Positions 29,139 to 37,035 are shown, counted from the stretch's first letter. The stretch: DNA of 64,000 nucleotides from Streptomyces sp. NRRL F-5123 (GCF_000721495.1 NZ_JOHY01000057.1:11908-75907); one strand, 5' to 3'. Made by a program: numbers and translations. Notes: a model not told the origin generated them from the letters alone.

Positions 29139-29372
29139 ATGCCTCGTTACGAATACCGCTGCAAGACGTGCGGCGCGACCTTCGAAATGCGCCGCCCCAT
29201 GTCGCAGTCCGGCGCCCCCGCGCCCTGCCCCCAGGGCCACGGCGACACCGTCAAGCTGCTCTCGACGGTCTCGGTCGGCGGCACCGCCTCGGCCGCCGGC
29301 GGTTCCGCCCCGGCCCCGGCCCCCGCGGGCGGCGGGGGCGGTGGCTGCTGCGGCGGTGGCTGCTGCGGCTGA
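29139..29372 (+). CDS. FmdB-family zinc ribbon protein
   Basis: A 77-residue protein. MPRYEYRCKTCGATFEMRRP starts a zinc ribbon with CKTC; the second metal ligand pair is less standard (APCPQGHGD), leaving one Cys and a His. The tail is Gly/Ala/Pro-rich and ends in a GGGCCGGGCCG-like repeat with four cysteines. FmdB proteins are putative regulators of unknown target. ATG 29139 is preferred to GTG 29133 because the family begins MPRYEY. Confidence 0.88.
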   Translation: MPRYEYRCKTCGATFEMRRPMSQSGAPAPCPQGHGDTVKLLSTVSVGGTASAAGGSAPAPAPAGGGGGGCCGGGCCG

Positions 29373-29382
29373 CCTGCGACGT

Positions 29383-29422
29383 CCGGCGTACCGGCGTACC
29401 GGCGAACCGGCGTACCGGCGAA
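29383..29422. repeat. 8-bp tandem repeat, five copies
   Basis: Five contiguous 8-bp units, CCGGCGTA or CCGGCGAA, occupy 29383-29422 between the FmdB gene and the convergent coiled-coil gene. The two variants alternate near the end. Nothing suggests coding; slippage could change its length. Confidence 0.85.
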
Positions 29423-29467
29423 CGGCCCGCTACGGCCGCGTACGCGACGCGGCGGACCGCGGGCGGG

Positions 29468-30709
29468 TCAGCGGCCCGCCGCGCGGTCCTCGCGGATGTT
29501 GGACACCACGCGGTTGACCTTCTCGCGCACCGCGGCCGTCTCGGTCAGGAACGCCCAGTAGTCCGGGTGCGCGCCCTCCAGGCCCGCCAGCGCGCGGTCC
29601 AGCCGGGCGACCGCCTCGTCCAGCGGGCGGGCGTGCCGCGGCTCGGGCTGGTTGCGGCCCTGCATCGCCAGTCGCTGGGCGTCCCGGATCGCGAAGCGGG
29701 TGCGCTCCACCTCGGCCTTCGGGTCCTTGCTGACCTCGTTGAGCCGCTGCAGCCGGTCCCGCGCGGCACCCACCGCGCCGTCCACGTCGTCCATGAGCGC
29801 GCGCACGGTGGCGAGCTTCTCGGTCGCCTGCGACCACGCCTGCGCGTCCCGCGCCTTGCGGGCCTCGGCGAGCGTCGCCTCCGCCTGCCGTACGGCCTGC
29901 GCGGCCTGCTCCGGCACGGGCTGGAGGTCCTGCCAGCAGGCGAGCGAGAAGCGCCGCCGCAACTCGCTGAGGACCGGGGCCACGCCCTCCGCGCGGGTGC
30001 CGAGCGCCTGCACCCGGGTGCGCAGCGACACCAGGCGCTTGTCGATCTCCCGGGCCTGCTCCGGCAGCCGCTCGGCCTCGGCCCGCACAGCCTCGGCCTT
30101 GAGGCGGATGTCGTTCGCGCGCCGCACGGTGTCCTGGACGCCGTGCTTGGCGGCGCCCTCGTTGAGCTTGGTCAGCTCCGGGGCGAGCGCCGCGAGCCGG
30201 GCCGCGAGGTCGTCCGCGGCGAGCCCGGCGGCCCGTACCGCGTCCAGCGCCCGGCTGGCGGCCAGCAGCGTCTGCTTGGCCTGCTCGCGGGCCGGGGCGA
30301 GCCGGGCCAGCTGCGTCTCGGCCCGGTCCAGCAGCGGGGCCGTCTGCGACTGGTAGCGGTCCAGCTCCTTGCGTACGTTCGCCAGGTCGTCCTTGGCGCG
30401 GTTCAGCTCGGCGATCGCGCGGTTCGCGGCGCCGTGGTCCAGGTCGTCCCGGTCCAGGTCGTGGGCGTCGACGGTACGGATGTAGGCCGCGCTGACCTCG
30501 TCGATGCGGTTCTTGAGCGCCTCGAAACCGGACAGCGCCCGGCGGGCCTCGGCGGACTGCTCGACCGCCGAGATCGTCTCGACGGAGATCTCCAGCTCTC
30601 GCTGCGCGGTGTCCAGCTCGTAGAAGGCCTGCGCGGCGGCGTCCTTCGCGGCCTGAGCCTCGGCGCGCATGTTCTCGCCGCGCCGCCACCACGAACGTGC
30701 CGTCGTCAC
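29468..30709 (-). CDS. Long alpha-helical coiled-coil protein
   Basis: A 413-residue protein, almost wholly alpha-helical and rich in Ala, Arg, Glu and Leu, with extended heptad-like stretches throughout (for example AEAQAAKDAAAQAFYELDTA near the start). No membrane helix, nucleotide site or enzyme motif is visible. I do not recognise a named family, though similar proteins sit at this place beside FmdB genes in streptomycetes. GTG 30709 is preceded by GGGGAGAGAG. A structural or scaffold role is likely but unproven. Confidence 0.72.
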   Translation of the reverse strand: MTTARSWWRRGENMRAEAQAAKDAAAQAFYELDTAQRELEISVETISAVEQSAEARRALSGFEALKNRIDEVSAAYIRTVDAHDLDRDDLDHGAANRAIAELNRAKDDLANVRKELDRYQSQTAPLLDRAETQLARLAPAREQAKQTLLAASRALDAVRAAGLAADDLAARLAALAPELTKLNEGAAKHGVQDTVRRANDIRLKAEAVRAEAERLPEQAREIDKRLVSLRTRVQALGTRAEGVAPVLSELRRRFSLACWQDLQPVPEQAAQAVRQAEATLAEARKARDAQAWSQATEKLATVRALMDDVDGAVGAARDRLQRLNEVSKDPKAEVERTRFAIRDAQRLAMQGRNQPEPRHARPLDEAVARLDRALAGLEGAHPDYWAFLTETAAVREKVNRVVSNIREDRAAGR

Positions 30710-30880
30710 GTTAAGTCTCTCTCCCCGTGTCGCCGCCCCACACCGTCGCGTCCCATCCTCCCACCCGCCCGCCCCGAACACACGGCCCGGTCCACCCGCA
30801 GCCCGGCCCCCGTACACGCCCCCGTATGCCCTTGCCCACCGGCCCCCGCGGCAAGGTAACCTGTGACGTCGCATTCTGCG

Positions 30881-30952
30881 GGGCGTGTAGCTCAGTGGTA
30901 GAGCGCCGCCCTTACAAGGCGGATGTCGGCGGTTCGAAACCGTCCACGCCCA
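30881..30952 (+). tRNA. tRNA-Val (anticodon TAC)
   Basis: A complete cloverleaf: acceptor GGGCGTG/CACGCCC, D-stem GCTC/GAGC, anticodon stem CCGCC/GGCGG with loop CTTACAA (TAC at 30913-30915), and T-stem GGCGG/CCGTC with loop TTCGAAA. The CCA end is not encoded. A hairpin terminator follows at 30973-31001. The 3' half recurs at 35613, which marks this gene as an integration site. Confidence 0.96.
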
Positions 30953-30972
30953 CACCGGAAGCCCAGGTCGAA

Positions 30973-31001
30973 GGCCCCTCCGTCACGACGACGGAGGGGC
31001 C
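30973..31001 (+). terminator. tRNA-Val terminator
   Basis: A 12-bp perfect stem (GGCCCCTCCGTC with its complement) and a 5-nt loop, 20 bp past the tRNA. A mutated copy accompanies the duplicated tRNA end at 35652-35682. Confidence 0.88.
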
Positions 31002-31103
31002 TCCGGCGTTGCCGTACGCATCCCCGCCCCTGGGCGGACGGAGGCTTGCTGTGACCGGCACGCGCGTCGACCTCGACCGTGCCAGGCTGTTTCTCCTGCC
31101 CCG

Positions 31104-32003
31104 TCACCCGCAAGCCGGGGCGGAGGGCGACGGCTCCGGGCCCAGCGAGGTGAAGTCGTCGCCCAGGACGAGGTCCACCGTGGTACCCGCGCGGCCCGAG
31201 GGGGTCAGGCGGGCGCCGGGTACTTCGCGGGCCAGGACGGCGGCCTGGCGGACGGCGGCCGGACCGTAATCGATCACCGCGGTGCCCGGGACGGTCTCCG
31301 AGCCGTCGTAGACCCCGAACTCCGTGACCCGGAAACCTCTTCCGGCGAGCTGGTCCGACGTGCTCTTCGCGAGGCCGCCGCGAGTGGTCGCGTTGTACAC
31401 GGCGACCGTGACGTCGCTGTTCTGCAAGGCGGGTGTCGCCGAACAGGCGGACGCGGACACGGAGGTGGTGGCGGAGGAGGAGGCGGACACGGGCACGGCG
31501 GACGCGGGCGGATCCTGACCGGCGTGGTGCCCTCCGCCGGGCCGGGTCAGCACGACGAGCAGCGCCGCGACGCCCAGCCCTGCGGCCACGGCAGCGGTGT
31601 ACGTGAGCACCCTTCGACCGTGGCCGGGGTGGGGTGGTGGGTCCACCTGGGTCGGCGCGTGCGCGGTGCCGCGAGGGACGGCAGGGGCGGTGGGCCGGTC
31701 ATGGACGGGGGCGCGGTCCCGTGTGGCCGGCCGCGCCGCCGGGGGAGCGGGCGACGTGTCGCCCTGCGTCGCCGCGAACGTACGCGCTTGGGCCGCGGTG
31801 GCGCGGATCAGGGTTGTCACCGGCCCAGGGAGCCAGTCGGGCCGTGCCGCATGCGGAGCGAGCGCGGCCGTCACGTCGTCGGGCGCGGGGCGGCCGGCCG
31901 GGTCCTTGGACAGGCACTTCTCGACGACCGTCCGCAGCGGGCCGGACAGCGCGGCGAGGTCAGGCGTGTCGTGCACGATGCGGTACATCACCGCCTGGGC
32001 GCC
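31104..32003 (-). pseudogene. 5'-truncated Ser/Thr kinase with LytR_C domain
   Basis: The readable part starts inside the last helix of a protein kinase domain (AQAVMYRIVHDTPDL, then VVEKCLSKDPAGRPAPDDV). It continues through a Pro/Ala linker, one membrane helix (around AAVAAGLGVAALLVVLT) and a C-terminal LytR_C-type domain (VTVAVYNATTRGGLAKS). The catalytic lobes (ATP loop, HRD, DFG) are absent; upstream sequence from about 32003 shows no kinase homology in any frame. It is therefore a broken gene, although an in-frame start at 32051 could still give a short protein with the membrane anchor and outer domain. Confidence 0.8.
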
Positions 32004-32121
32004 GTCGCCGCCGCACCGGCGCCGTCCCGGGTCACCGCGAACCTGGTGCACTTCGGGTGCTCTTCATGAAGACGGAGGAAGTCCCGGGCACCGCGCAGGC
32101 GGGTGCGCAGGAGGCGTTGGG

Positions 32122-32430
32122 TCACCTGGCTGTCGAGACCATCCCCGGCCTGCCCTCGGCCGACCAACCGCGAGCGGTCAGGCGTTTGGCCTTCGACCGC
32201 ACGCCCTCGACCTTCGCCGGAACCGGCTCAAGTCCGAGCGCGGCCGCGAGCTGCCGACAGTCCATCTCGTTTCTGCCTGCCCCGTTCAGCTCCTCCAGGG
32301 CATTCATGATCCGCTGGTGGTTCGGCGCCGGCACGCTTGCGTCGAGCCATTCCGCCACGCCGGGCCTCCACCCGCTGCCGGGCAGCACGCCCAGCTCTTC
32401 CAGAGCCCCATTACCGACGGCACCCGGCAC
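32122..32430 (-). CDS. Small helical/HTH-like protein, possibly mobile-element accessory
   Basis: A 102-residue protein from a GTG at 32430. The second half (RIMNALEELNGAGRNEMDCRQ, then AKVEGVRSKAKRLTARGW) looks like a winged-helix segment that I remember as a common small streptomycete protein near mobile DNA, but I cannot name the family. No ribosome site is clear and the upstream part may be a remnant. It overlaps no other gene. Confidence 0.45.
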   Translation of the reverse strand: MPGAVGNGALEELGVLPGSGWRPGVAEWLDASVPAPNHQRIMNALEELNGAGRNEMDCRQLAAALGLEPVPAKVEGVRSKAKRLTARGWSAEGRPGMVSTAR

Positions 32431-32601
32431 CTCCGGGTGAAAAGATCACTCTGCTCCGCCATTGCGGGCGCCCTTGTCACCCTGGCGACCGTAAGCCGTG
32501 CTGCCTCGGCGGTAGCGGGTTACCGTGTGCCTGAAAGCTGTGCCCCCGCAGCACTACTTCGAACTCTGAACCCCCTCAGAACCTCTCGAAGGGAGAAGTT
32601 C

Positions 32602-32988
32602 ATGCAGCAGACCAACGAGATCACCGGTGGTACCACATTCACGTTTGGCATCACGCGCGCTGCGGCAGAGCGAGAAGGCTTCCCCGTCAGCCACCAGAGC
32701 CTGGCTACGATCGACCTAGGGGTTCGGGAGCCAATGCGCTCCGCAGACATGGAGAAGGTGGTAGCCGACGCCGAAATCGTAACCTCTTTGCTGAAGGAGC
32801 ATCCGGACGAGATGGTCGCAATCTTCAACAGTATTGTGGCTGGACGCACGGACGAGACCAAGGAAATCGCGACACGCCTCGGCCTGAACGAGGAATCTTT
32901 TCAACGGCAAGAAGGTGGCATGTGGTTCTACATCGCCATGGTGGGAGTAGTCATTCTGGGGTGCGTGGCCTTCGGCTGCGATAAATAG
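32602..32988 (+). CDS. Unknown 128-residue protein with hydrophobic C-terminal segment
   Basis: Starts at ATG 32602 with AAGGGAGAA about 5 nt upstream. Residues 1-104 are soluble, acidic and helical (for example IVTSLLKEHPDEMVAIFNSI). A Gly-Gly pair at 105-106 is followed by MWFYIAMVGVVILGCVAFGC and a charged end; Cys121 and Cys126 lie in or after the hydrophobic run. It could be a tail-anchored membrane protein or, less likely, a precursor cut at the double glycine. Codon use and GC are below the neighbours, suggesting transfer. Convergent with the Cys-rich gene, 11 bp away. Family not recognised. Confidence 0.65.
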   Translation: MQQTNEITGGTTFTFGITRAAAEREGFPVSHQSLATIDLGVREPMRSADMEKVVADAEIVTSLLKEHPDEMVAIFNSIVAGRTDETKEIATRLGLNEESFQRQEGGMWFYIAMVGVVILGCVAFGCDK

Positions 32989-32999
32989 CAGCTTTGCCG

Positions 33000-33434
33000 T
33001 TATGTGGCCGACCCGCCGGTATCGGCCACGATGGTGGGGCAGACCCTGCAGGCGGCTGGGCCACGCTGCGAGAACCACCTGCAGTCGCGGCGGATGGCAC
33101 AGCTCGGAAGTACGCCCGGACGCGTCAGGCCGTGGTGGTGTGCGCACTCGCTGCCGGGGGGATCGTCCAGCACGTGATCGATGACACCGCATCCCTCGCC
33201 GGTCCACTGCGAGCAGGCACTTTCGATGCAGGGCTGGCTGAAGCGGTACCGGCGCTCCGGTTCCCCCGCATCCTGCAGGCGGGAGGCGAACGCGGTGTCC
33301 AACACGACGGGCGTCGGCAAGTACGCCAGTCGGCCTTGCTCCGTCATCACACCGATGATCGAGCCGCCCTCGTGGCAGACACCGCTCGGGCAGGCCCGGT
33401 CCCTGCCCTGGTAGTCGGCGGCTGCCGTGGTCAT
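33000..33434 (-). CDS. Ten-cysteine protein of unknown function
   Basis: A 144-residue protein with cysteines at 15, 20, 69, 74, 82, 97, 112, 118, 129 and 132. The blocks CIESACSQWTGEGC and SCAIRRDCRWF, then ACRVCP, look like metal or Fe-S cluster ligation rather than secreted disulfides, because there is no signal peptide. ATG 33434 shares its A with the TAA stop of the 78-residue gene (TAATG), so the two are translationally coupled and likely work together. I do not recognise a characterised family. Confidence 0.7.
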   Translation of the reverse strand: MTTAAADYQGRDRACPSGVCHEGGSIIGVMTEQGRLAYLPTPVVLDTAFASRLQDAGEPERRYRFSQPCIESACSQWTGEGCGVIDHVLDDPPGSECAHHHGLTRPGVLPSCAIRRDCRWFSQRGPAACRVCPTIVADTGGSAT

Positions 33435-33670
33435 TAATTCTCCCGTTCGGTCGCCGACCTTTGAAGTTCCGTCATCAGATCTGGTCGGGGAATGCCGTGC
33501 CAATACACGTTCGACCTCACCGGAACCATGAGGGAATCCTTCGGCAGAAGGTCGCCCAGCGCCAGGGCGCCGGCCTGTGCGACCGCACGACCGACTCTCT
33601 CCTGCTGCTCCTCGGTGAGTTCGACATCGGTGAGAACGAACTTGAACTCGTACTTGCTGTCGCTTTCCAC
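33434..33670 (-). CDS. Small 78-residue partner of the Cys-rich protein
   Basis: GTG start at 33670 with GGAGG about 5 nt upstream. The protein begins ESDSKYEFKFVLTDVELTEE, continues with an amphipathic helix (QERVGRAVAQAGALALGDLL) and has no cysteine or membrane segment. Its stop overlaps the Cys-rich gene's start. The longer frame to 33904 runs through tRNA-like sequence and is not credible. No function is known; a peptide or adaptor for the partner is possible. Confidence 0.65.
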   Translation of the reverse strand: MESDSKYEFKFVLTDVELTEEQQERVGRAVAQAGALALGDLLPKDSLMVPVRSNVYWHGIPRPDLMTELQRSATEREN

Positions 33671-34163
33671 AACGCCTCCGTTGTCGCTGCAGGTGGTCAC
33701 TGTCCGGTGAGAGCTGGACGGTAGCTTGCCCGGCAGGCCGTCTTCGCTCGATCTTAAGAAGATGAGTCCAAGTTGGCGATGCGCGTGACCCGAGCGGGTG
33801 ACGGCTCGGGGATCAGCTTGTAAGGAGGCGGGTCCGCCCTTTTCCGAACCAGGGATGGGGAAGAAGAGCCGGGCGCAATCCGTCACCGTGGGTTCAAATC
33901 CCACCGCCTCCGCGATGCGATGTCGCGGAGGCGGATAATCGTAGTCGTCGTTCAGGAAGTAGTGAGCGTCCCGTCGACGTCGGTGAGGCCAGCGCGCAGC
34001 CCGTCCCGCAGGCGCTCAACAGCTCGGCCAGTCGCTCGCGGGACCGGTCGGCGACTCCTCCAGGCATGCGGCGTGCGCCCAGGCAGGGGTGAAGTGCGAT
34101 GTGCATGAGGCCGTCGGCGGTGGACGACAGTACGTTCCTCCGCGCAAATGCTTCTCAAGCGGC
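33671..34163. other. 493-bp region without a gene
   Basis: Holds the tRNA-like remnant and hairpin at 33884-33934 and otherwise shows no credible coding frame, repeat or promoter that I could identify. It separates the small coupled pair from the protease-like gene. Confidence 0.6.
33884..33934 (+). other. tRNA 3'-end remnant followed by hairpin
   Basis: GTGGG-TTCAAAT-CCCAC (33888-33904) is a perfect T-arm, followed by CGCCTCC plus G, a serine-type acceptor end. A matching GGAGGCG is found at 33824-33830, but the D and anticodon arms in between do not fold. The 12-bp hairpin 33904-33934 re-uses the acceptor end. Probably an attachment-site remnant from another integrated element, not a working tRNA. 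Confidence 0.6.
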
Positions 34164-35312
34164 CTACGGGGATGGCGGTTCGGCGGTCTCGACTGTGGCG
34201 ATGATCCTCACCAGTTCTGACAGGGCTTCCTCACGGCGATCCCCGGACAGTCCGACGGAAACGCTGTTAGCGACGAGGAACCGCTGCATACGCTCAAGCC
34301 GTAGGTGGAAAGAGTTTAGCTGATGCGAGGTGCGGCTGTAGAGCCAGAAGTTCAGGCCCGCCACTACCTCAACCACACCACCTCCCAGGAGGCTGACCAA
34401 CGGCGCGGCCAGTTGGGAGGTTGTCATGGCGAAGGTGACTGCCGCTAGGAAGAAGGCGGAGCCGGCCACTGCGGCGACGACGGCGGCGTTGAAACTCCGC
34501 CGAGCCTGTGCAAGAACATTCTCGTAGTAGAGGCTGCTCAGCCGGAACTGGCTTGCCGCTACCTGCTGGATGTTGGTGGGATCGGCCCGGGAGACGTCAA
34601 TCAGAGCATCGATGACATCCGTCTCGGAGGGAGGTAGGTCAACTGGCTCGGGAACGAGTCCAAGCTCCCTTTTCAACGTATCCCGAAAGCTGGCGTCCTC
34701 CATGATCTGAGCGACCGGAACCACCGTCAGCGCGTGCGTAGCCAGGGAGTAGCTCGTGATGACCCCGACCACTCGCCCTTCGGCGCACGCCGCAGCACCA
34801 CCGATCCCGTTCGGCCTTTCCAAGGGACGGGAGGGCCGGAACAGCAGACGCCGTGAGTCAGGGAACTCCCCCGGGTCGATGGTCCCCGTGATGCGCCGCG
34901 TTTCTGGCTCATAGTCTCCCCAATGCGATTCGGGAAACCCGATAACTGTGCAATCCCGCTCGCCTTGGCCGATGAATCGAGCAAACTCCACCAGAGCCTG
35001 CGGGTCAGTGGGCCGCAGGTCAGGGTCGTCGATCCGTAGGATCGCAACAGGGAGTTCTCCTGAAGACGACTTCCACACGACTGTGCATGGACGCACCTGG
35101 CCGCCCCCTGGTAGGCGGGCAAAGAGCCTTCCGGCATCACGTTGGACAACGAACGCAGCCGTAAGGATCAGCGTCGGCGAAATGGTGTAACCACTGCCCC
35201 GGTGCTGGGGCCGGTCACCTCCCTCACCCTCAAGTAGCAGAACGGCGCTTCCCGTCGCCATCGACACTGGTGCCCCCTCCGGCTGTGGCAGACTCACCGA
35301 AGTTACCGCCAC
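34164..35312 (-). CDS. Inactive trypsin-fold protein with TRADD-N-associated membrane domain
   Basis: A 382-residue protein. Residues 17-200 are a chymotrypsin-like domain: GSGYTISPTLILTAAFVVQ where the catalytic His is normally in TAAH (Phe54 here), the Asp region VAILRIDDPDL, and NGIGGAAACAEGRVVGVI where the catalytic Ser of GxSG should be (Gly171 here). Residues 240-350 contain two membrane helices (about 275-296 and 303-325) between SRADPTNIQQVAASQFRLSSLYYE and a charged helix, matching my memory of the TRADD-N-associated two-helix membrane domain of bacterial conflict systems. It is probably a membrane-tethered binding or signalling protein rather than a protease. GTG start at 35312; an internal ATG is possible. 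Confidence 0.72.
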   Translation of the reverse strand: MAVTSVSLPQPEGAPVSMATGSAVLLLEGEGGDRPQHRGSGYTISPTLILTAAFVVQRDAGRLFARLPGGGQVRPCTVVWKSSSGELPVAILRIDDPDLRPTDPQALVEFARFIGQGERDCTVIGFPESHWGDYEPETRRITGTIDPGEFPDSRRLLFRPSRPLERPNGIGGAAACAEGRVVGVITSYSLATHALTVVPVAQIMEDASFRDTLKRELGLVPEPVDLPPSETDVIDALIDVSRADPTNIQQVAASQFRLSSLYYENVLAQARRSFNAAVVAAVAGSAFFLAAVTFAMTTSQLAAPLVSLLGGGVVEVVAGLNFWLYSRTSHQLNSFHLRLERMQRFLVANSVSVGLSGDRREEALSELVRIIATVETAEPPSP

Positions 35313-36037
35313 CTGTGACGCTGCGTCCCCTCAACTCCACCCAGGGAACCAGCTGATGCGCAGGTAGGTGGGGAACAGCACGATCCGCGTGGAGATCAAG
35401 GGGCGGGTGTGTTGATGCAACTCGTTCGTGGGTCCGGCGCAGAGCGAGTACCTGTGCCACTTCACCGGCAGGAACAGTGACTCCCCCCGGCGAGTGCCGT
35501 CGGTGCGCCGTGGGACTCACCGGTCCGAGTTGCCGGAGGAGCTGTGAATCGGCAGCCCTGGTGGGGTCGCCGACAGATGCGCGGCGCGTGTCGCCGCTGG
35601 TAGACGCGGCGTTTCGAAACCGTCCACGCCCACACCGGAGGCCCAGGTCAGGGGCCCCTCCGTCATCACGGCGGAGGGACCTTTGGCGGTTGCGTGTTCG
35701 GCGGGCGTGCTTGGGTCGTTCCGGCGACCGATGCAGCTGCCGAGGTGCCCGTTGTCCCTCCGCCCCCGTTCCCGCGGGCAAGTCCTGCCGCTGACTGCGC
35801 GGAGCGCGCGGGCGAGCAGTCCGGGCGGCGGCGATGTGGGTGGGGGACCGGGCGCTCCGACCGGACGTGCACCGGTGCCCGGCCGGGAACGCGGCAACCG
35901 GTGGGGCAGTGCGCCCGGACCGGAGCGTGAACGGCCCGGTCAGGTGAGAGGCGGGTACGGGTGAGGCGAGCGAGGACGTAACGGAGCGTCGGCTTGCGCG
36001 GGCCCGGCGCGGAGCAGGGGTCGTGTGGGGCTCGTGG
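35313..36037. other. 725-bp region with duplicated tRNA end and no gene
   Basis: Contains the duplicated tRNA-Val 3' end and degenerate terminator at 35613-35685. The rest has open frames in several directions but no family resemblance, ribosome sites or clear promoters. Confidence 0.6.
35613..35685 (+). repeat. Distal attachment-site copy of tRNA-Val 3' end
   Basis: Begins TTCGAAACCGTCCACGCCCA and is identical to the tRNA-Val T-loop/acceptor and following bases for 27 bp (35613-35639 with 30933-30959). It then continues with one mismatch into GCCCAGGTC and an eroded copy of the tRNA terminator. Confidence 0.85.
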
Positions 36038-37012
36038 TCAGACCCACCCGCGGCGTACGACCTCCATCCCGGCCTGGAAACGGGTCTCGGCCCCCGTCTC
36101 CGCCATCATCTTGTGGATGTGGCGGTGGACCGTCCGCACACTCCAGCCGAGCGTCCGGGCGATCGTCTCGTCGGTGGCCCCGGTGGCGAGCAAGCCCAGG
36201 AGCTCCCCGGCGATGGCGGGTTGATCGGTCTCGCCGTCGGCCTGCTTGAGCCGGTTGAAGGAGACCGCCCGATCCCAGATCGCCTCGAAGAGCGCGCTGA
36301 AGGCGTCGAGCATGGAGGAGGGCCGCACGAGGTAGGCCGCGTCGGCCACCGCTCGCCGTGAGATCGGGATCAACGCGAGCTGGTCGTCGCAGAGCACCAT
36401 CTTCATCGGCACGTGCGCGGAGACCCGTGCGCGCTCGCCGTGCTGGATGCGCCGCCAGACGTCGTCGAGGCGACCCGGAATCTCGAGGGCCGACGGATGG
36501 TAGACGACGCGGTACACCAGGCAGCGCTGCTCGGCCTGGCTGAACTGCTCGGGGTTGCCGGCCACCGGGTGGTCGAGATAGGGCGGCATGTCGAGCGCCC
36601 GGATCTGGCGTTGCGCGGTGCGCTGGAGCCGGATGACGGCGTTCTGCACATTGACCGCGCCGTCGACGATCTCGATCAGCGAGGCAGGATCGGGCGTGTC
36701 CCGGTCGAGCGCTGCCTGCTCGGTCGCGAGTTGCTGCGCGTGTGCCCGCAACTGCATGAGTTCCCGCTGCCGTTCCGCGATGAGCGCGTTCGCTGCGGCA
36801 TCGGGAGGTACGGCGACGTACTGGACGGGACTGACGGGCAGCCTGGTGGCCAGACCGCGCTCGACCAGCCGCCCCAGAATCCGGGTCGTCTGGCCCCGCG
36901 GCAGTGCGATGTCGGCCGCAAGGGTCTCGGCCTCACTCCTGCCTCGCCGCACCAGGGCCTCGTACGCCAGTGCGTCGACGCCCGAGATGCCGACCGCCTC
37001 CCACATGCTCAC
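36038..37012 (-). CDS. TrmB/LuxR-type transcriptional regulator (regulator 1)
   Basis: A 324-residue protein. Residues 1-60 form a TrmB-like winged helix (SEAETLAADIALPRGQTTRIL), the middle is an effector-like region, and the last 65 residues are a LuxR-type helix-turn-helix (ATGATDETIARTLGWSVRTVHRHIHKMM). It has a full-length paralogue at 41760-42797. Transcribed divergently from the giant protease, which it probably controls; the shared gap has repeated TGACA motifs. The ligand is unknown. The start could be GTG 37012 or ATG 37006. Confidence 0.85.
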   Translation of the reverse strand: MSMWEAVGISGVDALAYEALVRRGRSEAETLAADIALPRGQTTRILGRLVERGLATRLPVSPVQYVAVPPDAAANALIAERQRELMQLRAHAQQLATEQAALDRDTPDPASLIEIVDGAVNVQNAVIRLQRTAQRQIRALDMPPYLDHPVAGNPEQFSQAEQRCLVYRVVYHPSALEIPGRLDDVWRRIQHGERARVSAHVPMKMVLCDDQLALIPISRRAVADAAYLVRPSSMLDAFSALFEAIWDRAVSFNRLKQADGETDQPAIAGELLGLLATGATDETIARTLGWSVRTVHRHIHKMMAETGAETRFQAGMEVVRRGWV

Positions 37013-37035
37013 CCCGCGTCAGTGCACGTCAGAAA

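Larger units (their letters stand above)
30933..35685. mobile_element. Degenerate island integrated at tRNA-Val
   Basis: The stretch from the tRNA T-loop through the terminator (30933 to about 31008) recurs at 35613 to about 35685. The first 27 bases are identical, and roughly 80 percent of the rest. This is the pattern left by a tRNA-targeted integrase: intact tRNA at one end, a 3' fragment at the other. Inside lie a truncated kinase gene, small orphan genes, part of another tRNA end and a conflict-type protein. Several inner genes are lower in GC than the surroundings. No integrase, excisionase or replication gene remains. Confidence 0.7.

Noticed and set aside
29383..29422. CRISPR-like array
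   Set aside because: Units are 8 bp and contiguous with no spacers; no cas genes occur in the window.
33671..33904. N-terminal extension of the 78-residue protein
   Set aside because: The extended frame translates tRNA-like sequence and lacks a ribosome site, whereas GTG 33670 has GGAGG in place.
33824..33912. Possible functional tRNA-Ser or tRNA-Sec
   Set aside because: Acceptor arms pair and the T-arm is perfect, but no D-arm or anticodon stem could be folded in the middle.
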